The notes under the pieces are model-generated. The model had not been told where the DNA came from. It did not search any database and saw nothing but the letters and a program-made list of their open reading frames with translations. The translations under genes were made by a program, and so were the position numbers. From assembly GCF_000186865.1 (NCBI RefSeq), contig NW_008705572.1:1292652-1356651 (forward strand): a stretch of 64,000 bases of DNA, given 5' to 3'. This DNA is from Aureococcus anophagefferens. Taxonomy: Eukaryota; Sar; Pelagophyceae; Pelagomonadales; Pelagomonadaceae. Positions 34,225 through 43,244 of the stretch are shown here, piece by piece (within the stretch, counting starts at the first letter, position 1; each line of letters starts with the position of its first letter).

Positions 34225-34986
34225 CTATTTTCTAGCAGCCGCGACGGACAGCTTGCCCTCGACGCCCGTGTCGCGGATGAGGTCCGCGACGAGGCCGGAG
34301 CTCGTGACGTCGTCGACGAAGGCCGCGAGGAAGGGGAGCGCGTCGTCCTCCCGCCCGAGCCGCGGCGTGCCGATGGCCTGGTTCACCGTCGCGAAGCGGC
34401 CGTCGAGCACGCGGAACTCGCGGAACCGGTCGTCGTCGGCCCGGAGGCCGAGCAGCCACGGCCGCAGGCCCGCCAGCGCGTCGGCCCGCGCATCGAAGAA
34501 GAGGTCCGCCGACGCCGCGAGGCCCGGCTCCGCGGTCTGCTCGAGTGATGCTTTCTCCAGATTCGCCTCGAGCCAGAGACCGTACGCGGATCGCCGCGAC
34601 ACGGCGACGGTGCAGCCCGCCGCGTCCACGGCCGCGACGTCGCCGTAGGACGAGCCCGGCGGCACGGCGTAGGTCGCCTCGATCTCCGCGTACGGCCTCG
34701 TGAAGGCGATGGTCGCCGCGCGCGCCGGCTCCGCGCCGATCAAACCGACGGCCCACTCGCCCTTGGCCGCGCCGTCGGCGAGCAGGCCGGGGTTCGCGTA
34801 GGGTACGATCTCGAGCTCCGCGTCGAGGCGGTTTGCGAGCTCGAGGCACAGCGACGGTGACACGCCCCGCGGCTCGTCGTTGGGGCCGCGGCTGCTCACC
34901 AGCAAGAAGTTGGACAGGTTGACGCCGGCGCGCAGCACGCCGCCTTTCACCAACGCTGCTCGTGCGAGCTCTAGAGACGCGACCAT
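34225..34986 (-). CDS. Solute-binding-protein family 3-like (bacterial amino-acid-binding fold)
   Basis: 253 residues from the ATG at 34986. The sequence has the SBP_bac_3 layout: an early strand LRAGVNLSNFLLVSS, GVSPSLCLELANRLDAELEI, then WAVGLIGAEPARAATIAFTRPY and the hinge-crossing IEATYAVPPGSSY. In bacteria such proteins bind amino acids for ABC import or form sensor domains. Here there is no clear signal peptide or membrane helix, so it may be a cytosolic ligand-binding protein or lack an upstream exon. A bacterial origin is plausible, but its GC and codon use match the host, so any transfer is old. Confidence 0.75.
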   Translation of the reverse strand: MVASLELARAALVKGGVLRAGVNLSNFLLVSSRGPNDEPRGVSPSLCLELANRLDAELEIVPYANPGLLADGAAKGEWAVGLIGAEPARAATIAFTRPYAEIEATYAVPPGSSYGDVAAVDAAGCTVAVSRRSAYGLWLEANLEKASLEQTAEPGLAASADLFFDARADALAGLRPWLLGLRADDDRFREFRVLDGRFATVNQAIGTPRLGREDDALPFLAAFVDDVTSSGLVADLIRDTGVEGKLSVAAARK

Positions 34987-35168
34987 CGATGCGGCTAGCG
35001 CTGCGGTTGTGGCGTGGCGTTGGTAGCGGTGCTGCGCGGCGTTGGTGGTGCGCGTGGCCTGGTAGCTGCGCTCTCCCAGGGCTGGACGCTGTGGCAGGAG
35101 TTCGGCGAGCGTCTCCTGCTAGACCGCCTCTATATTACGCGTTGATCGCGCCCCCCGCGCCGCGCGAC

Positions 35169-36587
35169 ATGGTCGACTACTCGCGCTTCGACAACATCGA
35201 CACCGACACGGAGTCGTCGGAGGACGAGCCCGACGCGAGCCCGAAAGCTCCACCCCTAGCGATCGTTTTCGAGGGCCACCGGGGTGAAGAAGCTACGACT
35301 CGTCTCAAAAGACAGAAGGAAATGAGGCGGGCGCATATCGCCTCGGTCGATTCGATCGCGTTCGTCGATTCGAACACCGTGGTCAGCGGCGGGCCCGACT
35401 GCAAAGCCCGCATCTGGGACGCGCGGACCGGCGTGGAGCGACTGTTCGACGTCCGCGGCAAGAAGCTCGGACACTCCTCGTACTGCTTTAATTCGGTCGT
35501 GAGCGTGTCGGTGGCGAGGACCCGTGGGATTGTCGCGACCGCGTCCCTGGACGGCTGCTTGCGGACATTCGACTTCACCACCGGCAAGTTCGCGGGATGC
35601 CACGACGCGGCCGGAGCAGACACCACGTGTGCCTTTTCGCCCGACGAGAAGCTCATCGCATGCGGTGGCTTCCAGGGTCACATCCGGATCCTCAAGGCGG
35701 GTCACGTGGTTTGGTCCAAAGAGTACCAGCTCGTCGAGGAGTGGCCGGACTCCGATCGCGAGGAAGATGCGGAGTCTGAACCATGGAGCGACCCCGCGGT
35801 CTTGGCGGAATCCATGCACCATGAAGCTCGTAACGGGGCCCCGGCCTTCAGTGGGCGGTCACTCGCATGGCTCGACGCGACGACCGTGATATCTTCGGGA
35901 CATGATAACAAAGTCTGCATGATGAATTTCTGCAACGACCGCAACAAAGACGGCAAAAAAGTGCTGGCTCGACGTTGTCAGGTGTTGGCCCCGAACGATA
36001 GTCTCTCCGAAACTGAATTCGTCGATATTGCGGTCAGCCCAGTCGAACCGCTCTTCGCCGTCTGCCGCAGCGGTGGCGCTCAGCTGTTCTACCGCCCGCG
36101 CCGAACGAACGGCTATCTCGGTCGGAATGAAGATAATCCGTCGCCGTTCCTCCCGGCGCCGAACGACCTCAACGCCGTGATCAGCCTCGCCTTCACACCC
36201 GACGGCCTCTTGCTTGCAATGAACGCCTCTTCGGACGCACGCGCGACACAGGTCCCCACGGTGGTTTCGCTACACTCGGTCAAATCGCACCAGGTGGAGA
36301 AGGTCATCGACCTGGGCAGCGCGTTCCACAAGAATCTACCCTGCTGCCTGGCGATCTCCCCTAACGGCCGCAAGCTCGCAATCGGCCGCATGAACGGCAT
36401 CGCTTTCTCCCTCCCCATCGAAACGCCCAAGTCCACCCTCACGACATTTCTGCTCTACCGCGCCGCGTCGTCGTCGCGCGCGACCGTCAGCGACGACGCG
36501 CCGCGCGCCTGCCACCTCCTCGCCCAGCTCGTCGACCGCGGGCTCGTGGCCGCCGCGGCCCACGCGGTCGACTTCCTCGGGTGCTAA
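35169..36587 (+). CDS. WD40-repeat protein
   Basis: 472 residues from the ATG at 35169 (MVDYSRFDNIDTDTESSEDE). After an acidic N-terminus, WD-like blades can be followed: ASVDSIAFVDSNTVVSGGPD with KARIWDARTG, then VATASLDGCLRTFDFTTG, CAFSPDEKLIACGGFQGHIR, WLDATTVISSGHDNKVCMMN, SLAFTPDGLLLAMNAS and CCLAISPNGRKLAIGRMNG. The fold is a beta-propeller scaffold for protein assembly; no enzyme domain is present. Most of the gene has milder GC and more A/T in third positions than its neighbours, but the last ~45 residues (from about 36,440) turn abruptly GC-rich and Ala-rich, as if a different 3' segment had been joined. Confidence 0.82.
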   Translation: MVDYSRFDNIDTDTESSEDEPDASPKAPPLAIVFEGHRGEEATTRLKRQKEMRRAHIASVDSIAFVDSNTVVSGGPDCKARIWDARTGVERLFDVRGKKLGHSSYCFNSVVSVSVARTRGIVATASLDGCLRTFDFTTGKFAGCHDAAGADTTCAFSPDEKLIACGGFQGHIRILKAGHVVWSKEYQLVEEWPDSDREEDAESEPWSDPAVLAESMHHEARNGAPAFSGRSLAWLDATTVISSGHDNKVCMMNFCNDRNKDGKKVLARRCQVLAPNDSLSETEFVDIAVSPVEPLFAVCRSGGAQLFYRPRRTNGYLGRNEDNPSPFLPAPNDLNAVISLAFTPDGLLLAMNASSDARATQVPTVVSLHSVKSHQVEKVIDLGSAFHKNLPCCLAISPNGRKLAIGRMNGIAFSLPIETPKSTLTTFLLYRAASSSRATVSDDAPRACHLLAQLVDRGLVAAAAHAVDFLGC

Positions 36588-36616
36588 GAAGCGAGTACGA
36601 TTAGGGGGAACGGGTT

Positions 36617-38005
36617 TCAAACAAGCGCGGTCAGCGCCGCGTCGGCCTTCGAGAGGCTCGCCACGGCGTTCGCGGCCGCGGTGACTGCGGCAGCATCCTC
36701 GGCCTCGCCGAGCTCGAAGGTCACGTCCGCGAGCCGCGCGCGGACGGCGTCCCGCGCGTCCTCCGCGGCGCGCGCGCGGTCGTCGCCGTACACGTCCTTG
36801 CACGCGCGGACCGCGCCGAGGGCGCCCGCGCAGGCGGCGACGGCGTCGGCGCAGGCCGCGACGGCCGCCGGGCCCCGCGCGTCGGAGAGCCACGCGGCGG
36901 CGTCGGCGACCTTGCCGAGGAGCGCCGCGGACGCGCGCGCGAAGACGACGGCGTCGTCGCCGTCGCCGGACGGCGCGGCGCGCCGGATAGGCGGCGCGGG
37001 GCAGGGCAGACACCGCTGGGTGGCGGCCTCCTCGACGGCCTCCTCCTTGGGCGCCGGCGCGGCCTTCTCGGGCGCCGCCTTCGCCACCTTCGCGCAGCCC
37101 GGCTGCACGCACGCCGGCTTGCCGCCCGGCGCGCGCATGAGCGGGCTGTTGCAGCCCGGGTTCGGGCAGATGTCGCCGAGCATGGCCCAGCCCAGGAGGA
37201 GGTGCTTGCCGAGGATTTTGGACCCGGGGGGCTCCGCGGACCTGTCCTCGACGACGAAGTCGCGCCAGTTCGCCACGGCGGTGTCGTCGTCGTCCTCGCG
37301 GACGACGAAGTCGCGCCAGTTGTCGACGGCCGCCGGCGCCGGGGGCGGCGAGTCGAAGGTCTTCTCGACGAGCACGGCCGACTCGGGCGAGCTCGGCGCC
37401 GACGGCTCGGCGGGCTCGTCGCCCTCGTAGGCCTCGCAGGACACGCAGTAGCGCCGCGCGTCCGGGTCCCGGCCGTCCTTCATCAGGCCGTCCCTCATCA
37501 GGGGGCAGCCGACGCAGCCGTCGCGCGGGCAGGGCGCGTCGAGGAGCGTCCAGCCCTGGAGCAGCTTGCGCCCGATCGCCGCGGAGGCGTCGTCGCGCTT
37601 CTTGTACTTGGCGGCGAGGCGCGGCGCGGGCGGCGCCTCGGGCCCCGCGACGACGGCCTTGGCGACGACCGCCTTGGCGACGACCTCGGGCTCGGAGACG
37701 TCGTGGAACTCGTCGTCGTCGTCGTCGCCGTCGCCGTTCCACGCGCGGACCGCGGCGTCGTGCGCCTCCTTCGGTGTCGGCGCCGGCGGCGGCGCGGGGG
37801 GCAGGGACGCGCCGGCCGGCGGCGCGCGCAGGACCGCCGCGCCGCAGCGCGCGCACCAGACCTCGCCGCGCCGGCTCTCGACGAGCGGCGTGTTGCACGC
37901 CGGCATCGGACAGGAATCACCGAGCATCTTCCAGCCCTGCAGCATGCGCGCGCTCACGTCCTCGAGCGCCTCGGCCTCGGTGCGGCGGCGCGGCGGGGGA
38001 CCCAT
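36617..38005 (-). CDS. Protein with three p27/SSSCA1-type zinc modules
   Basis: 462 residues from the ATG at 38005. Three copies of the Auto_anti-p27 (SSSCA1/ZNRD2) zinc-binding pattern are visible: MLQGWKMLGDSCPMPACNTP with a WCARC partner, LLQGWTLLDAPCPRDGCVGC with a YCVSC partner, and LLLGWAMLGDICPNPGCNSP with a CVQPGC partner. Most family members have one copy. Between copies two and three the peptide NWRDFVV is repeated. The last ~130 residues form an Ala-rich helical bundle. Human p27 is a small zinc protein linked to centromeres and tankyrase; no activity can be assigned here. It is convergent with the WD40 gene (29 bp apart). Confidence 0.82.
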   Translation of the reverse strand: MGPPPRRRTEAEALEDVSARMLQGWKMLGDSCPMPACNTPLVESRRGEVWCARCGAAVLRAPPAGASLPPAPPPAPTPKEAHDAAVRAWNGDGDDDDDEFHDVSEPEVVAKAVVAKAVVAGPEAPPAPRLAAKYKKRDDASAAIGRKLLQGWTLLDAPCPRDGCVGCPLMRDGLMKDGRDPDARRYCVSCEAYEGDEPAEPSAPSSPESAVLVEKTFDSPPPAPAAVDNWRDFVVREDDDDTAVANWRDFVVEDRSAEPPGSKILGKHLLLGWAMLGDICPNPGCNSPLMRAPGGKPACVQPGCAKVAKAAPEKAAPAPKEEAVEEAATQRCLPCPAPPIRRAAPSGDGDDAVVFARASAALLGKVADAAAWLSDARGPAAVAACADAVAACAGALGAVRACKDVYGDDRARAAEDARDAVRARLADVTFELGEAEDAAAVTAAANAVASLSKADAALTALV

Positions 38006-38294
38006 GGCGCGTCGGGCGGTCCGGCGCGTCGCGACGGGTTCGCGGTTCGCGAGTCAGGCGGGCGGTCTGGCACAGCGGGCGATCGGCCGTGACACCGACG
38101 CTCTCCGGGGGGGCAGCGGCTTGTTGACGACACCGTGCGGCGACGTTGAAGACGCGCAGAGCGCACGCGCACGGAAGCCGGCGGGATATGTTATCGCGCC
38201 CCCACAGGCCGCTGCTACAAGGAGGGTTCGCATTAACGGGGCGCGAGGGTCTTGGTCCTCTGGCGCCCCGGCGGGGACTCACACGCGGCGGGCG
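38006..38294. other. Intergenic spacer holding a copy of the palindrome half-site
   Basis: 289 bp between two minus-strand genes. GCCGGCGGGATATGTTA at 38177-38193 repeats half of the 28-bp palindrome at 24547-24574. It lies about 175 bp upstream of the zinc-module gene start, which suits a promoter element. No gene was seen. Confidence 0.5.
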
Positions 38295-38789
38295 TCACAC
38301 GTCCGTCGGCGGCGGCGTCGGCAGCGGCGCGGGCTCTTCGTCGTAGCCCCCGAGGAGGTCGCCGACGGGCTCGGGCTCCGGCGCGGCCGCCGCGACGGGC
38401 ACGGCGTCGGCCTCCGGCGCGGGCGCGGCGTCGCCCTCGGAGCTCTCCGCGAGCGAGAGCGCGATGGCCTGCGCGATCATCTCCTCCTCGGTCATGCCCC
38501 CCGGCACGTTGTCGTTGGCCGGCGGCGCCGGCGGCGGTGCGGCGGCGGCGCCCTGCTGGTGGAGCGGGTTCGTCTCCGCGGGCGGCTCGGGCCGCGTCCA
38601 GTGCGTCGTCCTCGTGTTGTGGTCGTCGTAAAAGGGCACGCCGTTCGCGTTGCGGCCCTCCTCCCAGCCCGGCGGCAGGGGCGGCGGCCCCATGGCCCCG
38701 CCGCCGCCGCCGAGGCTCGGCGCCTCGTAGCCCGCGCGCGGCGCCGCGGTCCGCGCGGCGGCGGCGCCGCCCGGCGGCCGGACCTCGAC
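38295..38789 (-). CDS. WW-domain and ubiquitin-interacting-motif protein, N-terminus lost in the assembly gap
   Basis: About 164 C-terminal residues are visible before the N run. A WW domain (LPPGWEEGRNANGVPFYDDH, then TTHWTRPEPP) is followed by a ubiquitin-interacting motif (EEEMIAQAIALSLAES, with the Ala...Ser core). A Pro/Glu-rich tail with LLGGYDEEPAPLP ends at a stop at 38295. WW plus UIM suggests an adaptor in ubiquitin-dependent sorting. It shares strand and, given the gap length, even frame with the PIF1 gene on the other side of the Ns, but these domains are not usual in PIF1, so I treat it as a separate gene. A fusion cannot be excluded. Confidence 0.65.
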   Translation of the reverse strand, partial: VEVRPPGGAAAARTAAPRAGYEAPSLGGGGGAMGPPPLPPGWEEGRNANGVPFYDDHNTRTTHWTRPEPPAETNPLHQQGAAAAPPPAPPANDNVPGGMTEEEMIAQAIALSLAESSEGDAAPAPEADAVPVAAAAPEPEPVGDLLGGYDEEPAPLPTPPPTDV

Positions 38790-39644
38790 NNNNNNNNNNN
38801 NNNNNNNNNNNNNNNNNNNNNNNNNNNNNNNNNNNNNNNNNNNNNNNNNNNNNNNNNNNNNNNNNNNNNNNNNNNNNNNNNNNNNNNNNNNNNNNNNNNN
38901 NNNNNNNNNNNNNNNNNNNNNNNNNNNNNNNNNNNNNNNNNNNNNNNNNNNNNNNNNNNNNNNNNNNNNNNNNNNNNNNNNNNNNNNNNNNNNNNNNNNN
39001 NNNNNNNNNNNNNNNNNNNNNNNNNNNNNNNNNNNNNNNNNNNNNNNNNNNNNNNNNNNNNNNNNNNNNNNNNNNNNNNNNNNNNNNNNNNNNNNNNNNN
39101 NNNNNNNNNNNNNNNNNNNNNNNNNNNNNNNNNNNNNNNNNNNNNNNNNNNNNNNNNNNNNNNNNNNNNNNNNNNNNNNNNNNNNNNNNNNNNNNNNNNN
39201 NNNNNNNNNNNNNNNNNNNNNNNNNNNNNNNNNNNNNNNNNNNNNNNNNNNNNNNNNNNNNNNNNNNNNNNNNNNNNNNNNNNNNNNNNNNNNNNNNNNN
39301 NNNNNNNNNNNNNNNNNNNNNNNNNNNNNNNNNNNNNNNNNNNNNNNNNNNNNNNNNNNNNNNNNNNNNNNNNNNNNNNNNNNNNNNNNNNNNNNNNNNN
39401 NNNNNNNNNNNNNNNNNNNNNNNNNNNNNNNNNNNNNNNNNNNNNNNNNNNNNNNNNNNNNNNNNNNNNNNNNNNNNNNNNNNNNNNNNNNNNNNNNNNN
39501 NNNNNNNNNNNNNNNNNNNNNNNNNNNNNNNNNNNNNNNNNNNNNNNNNNNNNNNNNNNNNNNNNNNNNNNNNNNNNNNNNNNNNNNNNNNNNNNNNNNN
39601 NNNNNNNNNNNNNNNNNNNNNNNNNNNNNNNNNNNNNNNNNNNN
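38790..39644. other. Assembly gap, 855 N
   Basis: An uninterrupted run of N. The true size and content are unknown. It removes the C-terminus of the helicase and the N-terminus of the WW/UIM gene. Confidence 1.
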
Positions 39645-41952
39645 GACGATCGCGTGGCCGGCGAAGGCGCGCGGCGCGCACCGGGGCGGCGGCCGCGGGT
39701 CCTCGGGCCCGGACGCGCCGGCGGCGACGAAGGCGCGCTCGGCCTTGGGCGGCATGGACTCCCAGGACGCGACGAAGCCCGGCGGCGTCGCCGGGAGCTT
39801 CGGCGGCCGGAGGCCGTCGAGGTACGCGTTCACGTCGACGGCGGCCCGGTCGCAGCGGAGGTGCGCGGGCCGGCACTCGGACGCGAGCGAGAGGCCCGCG
39901 AGCGACGTGACGCGCGACAGCGCGACGTAGGCCTGGCCCTTGTCGAAGGACCGCGCCGGGTCGAACGTGACGGCCTCGAGGCCCATGCCCTGGCTCTTGT
40001 GCACGGAGAGGGCCCAGGCGAGCCGGAGCGGGACCTGGCACCGCCGCGCGACGCCGTAGCCGACGACCTCGCGCTCGAAGAGGCCCGCGACCATGAGGAC
40101 GCACGCGTCGCCGAAGCGCACGACGGGCACGCGGCCGCCGTCGGCGACGCGCTCGATCAGCCAGACCGCGTAGGCGACGTGGTGCCGCGCGACGTGGCAC
40201 GAGGCCTTGACGTAGTCGTCCCGCGGGTCGGAGCCCGCGACCACCTTGGCCTTCTGCCTCGCGACGACGTCGTCCAGCGCCCGGAGCGCGGCGGCCGCGT
40301 CGCCGGCGTCGAGCGCCGCCGCGGCCTCGGTCCACCGCGCGTGCCAGGCCTCGTCGCCCTTCTCGGCGAGGTTCCGGGCCTCGGCCGTCGCCCGGCCGAC
40401 GCACTCGTCCGCCGTCGCCCAGTCCACGAGCGTGCCCTGGCTCCCGTTCGAGAAGTAGACGACCTCCTCCTCCGGCGACTCTTTGCGGATGCGCGGGAAC
40501 GCCATGTTCGCGAGCAGCAACACGGGCACGTTCAGCTTCAGCACGACGTCGTCGAGGGCGAGGAAGTCGTCGAAGGCCTACCGAGCATGACGGTGACGAT
40601 TTCACATTGTCCAAATCTCTCGAAAATCGTCCCGGCCACAGGACGCCGTCGAAGGCGTCCCGCACGACGTCCGACGCGGGGCCGGCCGCCAGGTCGTGGT
40701 CGAACTCCGCCGACGAGAACGCGTAGACGGAGTCGCGCGCCCGGTAGCGCTCGTGGTCCGCGCCGGGCAGCGCCGCGTAGGCCGCCGCGTTGTGGTCGTC
40801 GGCCTCTTTGTTGCACGGGTACAGGGCGAGGCCGCCGCCGCCGCGGCCGACGCACGCGCGGTTCAACGGGCCCAGCGCCGCCGCGTCGCCGACGCGCAGG
40901 CGGTCCAGCAGGCGGCTGAAGGCGACGTCCGCCTGGCGGTAGCACTCCGTGAGGCGCACGTACTCGAAGCCGGCGGCCCAGAACGCGCGGCTCTCGAAGA
41001 CGCGGCCGCGGCTGCAGAAGACGAGCTTCGGATCGTCCCCGGCGCCGTGGCCCGGCGGCCGGTCGTCGTCGCGGCGCCGCGCCGCGCCGTCGAGGCTCAC
41101 GCGGCCCGGCGCGTCGGCGTCGAAGTGGAGCAGCGCCATCTGCTCGCGCGCGTACGTCGTCTCGATGGGCGGCAGCTGGAGCAGGTCGCCGCAGACGATG
41201 AGCTGGATGCCGCCGAAGCACGGCAGGCGGCCCACGTGGTCGAAGGCGCGGCCCACCAGCCCGTCGCGCTCGCTCCGGTACGGCTCGGCGTAGGACCGGA
41301 CCTCGCGCGCGTGCCAGTCGAGCTGGTCGAGGAACTCGCCCGAGAGCATCGAGATCTCGTCGACGACGAGGTGCCGCAGCGTCGCCCATAACATCGGCCT
41401 CGGACCGTCGTCGCTCGCCCCGACCGCCGGCGGCGCCGCCTTGGCGAAGATGCGCCCAAAGTCCTTGACCATCGACGGCACGCCGACGTTCGCCGCGCTG
41501 TGGATCGTCTTGCCGCCGACGCTCGCGGCCGCGATGCTCGTCGGCGCGACGACGGCCACGCGGCGGTCGAACTCGGGGCCGTAGCGCGCGCGGAGCTCGT
41601 CGATGACGAGGCGCGTCGTGTACGACTTGCCCGTGCCCGCGGAACCGGTGTAGAAGACGTTCTCGCCCGCGCGCACGAGCTCGAGCACGCGCCGCTGCGC
41701 CGCGTTCGGACCCGCCGTCTTGGCGCGCTTCGACGGCGGCGCGTCGTCCTCGACCTCGTCGACCTGCCGCGCCGCGTTCGGACTCGTGGCGCGCTTCGAC
41801 GGCGGCGCGTCGTCCGCGTCCTCGACCTCGTCGAGCAGCAGCAGGTCCGCACCGCTGCTCCAGCGCGGCGCGCTAGCGTTCGGCGGCGCTGGTTGCTCGT
41901 CGTCGTCGTCGAAGTCGTCGATGTCTTCGATGTCGTCGTCTTCGCGCGCCAT
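39645..41952 (-). CDS. PIF1-like DNA helicase, C-terminus lost in the gap
   Basis: Exons are 41952-40657 and 40577 to the gap edge, in phase 0, giving about 743 residues. An acidic N-terminus carries [13 protein letters not shown] twice. Walker A is GSAGTGKS (residues 103-110), motif II is VVDEISML, followed by [14 protein letters not shown] (motif III), LTECYRQAD (motif IV), the PIF1-family strand [13 protein letters not shown] after the splice, and [14 protein letters not shown] plus [13 protein letters not shown] (motifs V-VI). It is a 5'-to-3' superfamily 1B helicase used in telomere, mitochondrial or replication-fork maintenance. A nearby basic KRAKT could be a nuclear signal. All helicase motifs are intact. 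Confidence 0.88.
40578..40656 (-). other. 79-bp intron in the helicase gene flanked by a 10-bp duplication
   Basis: GCCTTCGACG is present at both junctions. Splicing from a GC donor (GAC/GCCTTC) to acceptor CTCGGTAG in phase 0 gives [17 protein letters not shown] and removes both the extra copy and an in-frame stop. The ends are weakly inverted (GGGACGATTT against the complement of AAATCGTCAC). The interior is AT-rich compared with the exons. It looks like a short introner-type insertion. Confidence 0.8.
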
Positions 41953-43244
41953 GCGTGCGCTTTGGTGCTCTCACGCGACCCCTCCCGGTCTCGGTCAGGT
42001 CAGCAACAACACAAGCTGCCTTCAACATACGCGGGGACAGTCTCCCGCCACTCTTAAGACAAGGTCATCTTAGGTTCTAAGCCTGAGGGGGTTTAATACG
42101 AAGTCAGAGTTGCGCTATGGTTTCGGAGGTCCCGTTTTCTGATGATCGGGCTACGATTTAATCTAAGAGCGACCTGCGCGGTCCCCGTACTGCCAGATGG
42201 CGCATGATTTAATATGCCATCATCGTGTTTTTGGACCAACCATGGCCATTGAAAAACAGAATCATGCAGTCAAGGTATCTTCTGCGACCACGGTTTTCTG
42301 GGCGTCCGATGCAGCGGTTCCAGGGCTTGGCGCGGCGCTCGGTCTGTGGACCATGCCGCGCCTCGGGCCCGACTGCGAGTCGCTCGGGAAAGACCACCGG
42401 TCGATGGCGAGCAACTTGGTTCGCGTCGGGGCAGCCCGTGGATGACGAGAACGGCCGTTAACGATGGTGGGCGACCGACGAGGGGCCCAACTTAGTTCCA
42501 GAGGTCGAGCGGTGCGCTAGACCCTGGGTAAGCCACCCCTGGAATGTTTTCCCGGAGGTCTCTGCTTAGCACTGGCGCACCGAACGTCTCATTCATTGCG
42601 CGGTGAGCACCGTGTCACCCGCGGCGCCGCGCGCCCGTCGGAGGCGCTGAGATGATCTCGATCAAATCGACTCGAGCCGAGGAGCTGTCGCGAGAGCATC
42701 TGGTGGCCCCCATGACGAACGATTCCCGACGCTCTGTGGCTCGAAAGCGACCCGAAATTGGGTCGGGGGACGCTGCCGAGCCTCACTGCACCCCCTGAAG
42801 CTGCCCGTTTGCGCCACCTCGCAATCGTTTGGATGTCGCGTCTTCGCAGGTGCCTCGCCCACATGTTTGCGGACCTCGAAGCCACTGGGATCGTTGCACG
42901 TCCCTTCATATTCGCGGAGCTCTGGACGTCCAACAGTTCACCAAGCATCTCGTCGGTCGAGCGCAGCGATGCGGAGATGCGATGCGGACCGGGCTGTCGA
43001 GGTATCGTTGTCGTCAATGTTGACGAAATTCAATGGCTATGGTTGATTTAAAATGGAATTAAATCGGCGCGCAGGTTGCCGGCGCCGGCCAGCCTCCGGC
43101 GTCCCTTCTAGCCGACGTAGATTAAATAATCCAGCGCGACGGCGTTGTGATTATTTCGCAGGGACATCGGCGTCGGCAGATCGATTTGTCTCCCCTTCGT
43201 TCCCTAGTCTAAAGACAAGGCTACAAACAGAAAACACACACAAG
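41953..43244. other. 1.3-kb lower-GC spacer without a convincing gene
   Basis: The region separates the helicase and SH3/RING genes and is clearly less GC-rich than the rest of the window. Open frames here start with non-ATG codons or give nondescript sequence. The motif GATTTAAT or a close variant recurs (near 42149, 42206, 43041 and 43127), and ATGGCGCAT...ATATGCCAT near 42197-42220 forms a short imperfect inverted repeat. It could be decayed mobile DNA or regulatory sequence. Confidence 0.5.

Noticed and set aside
42197..42461. Overlapping 60-80 codon open frames in the spacer on both strands
   Set aside because: Short, overlapping, no recognisable domain and no codon bias; most likely chance.
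42480..42545. Possible tRNA-like segment near GGTCGAGCGG
   Set aside because: No acceptable B box, anticodon arm or acceptor pairing could be drawn.
42589..43017. Minus-strand open frame of 142 codons in the spacer
   Set aside because: It starts with TTG, shows no motif, and lies in lower-GC sequence unlike neighbouring genes.
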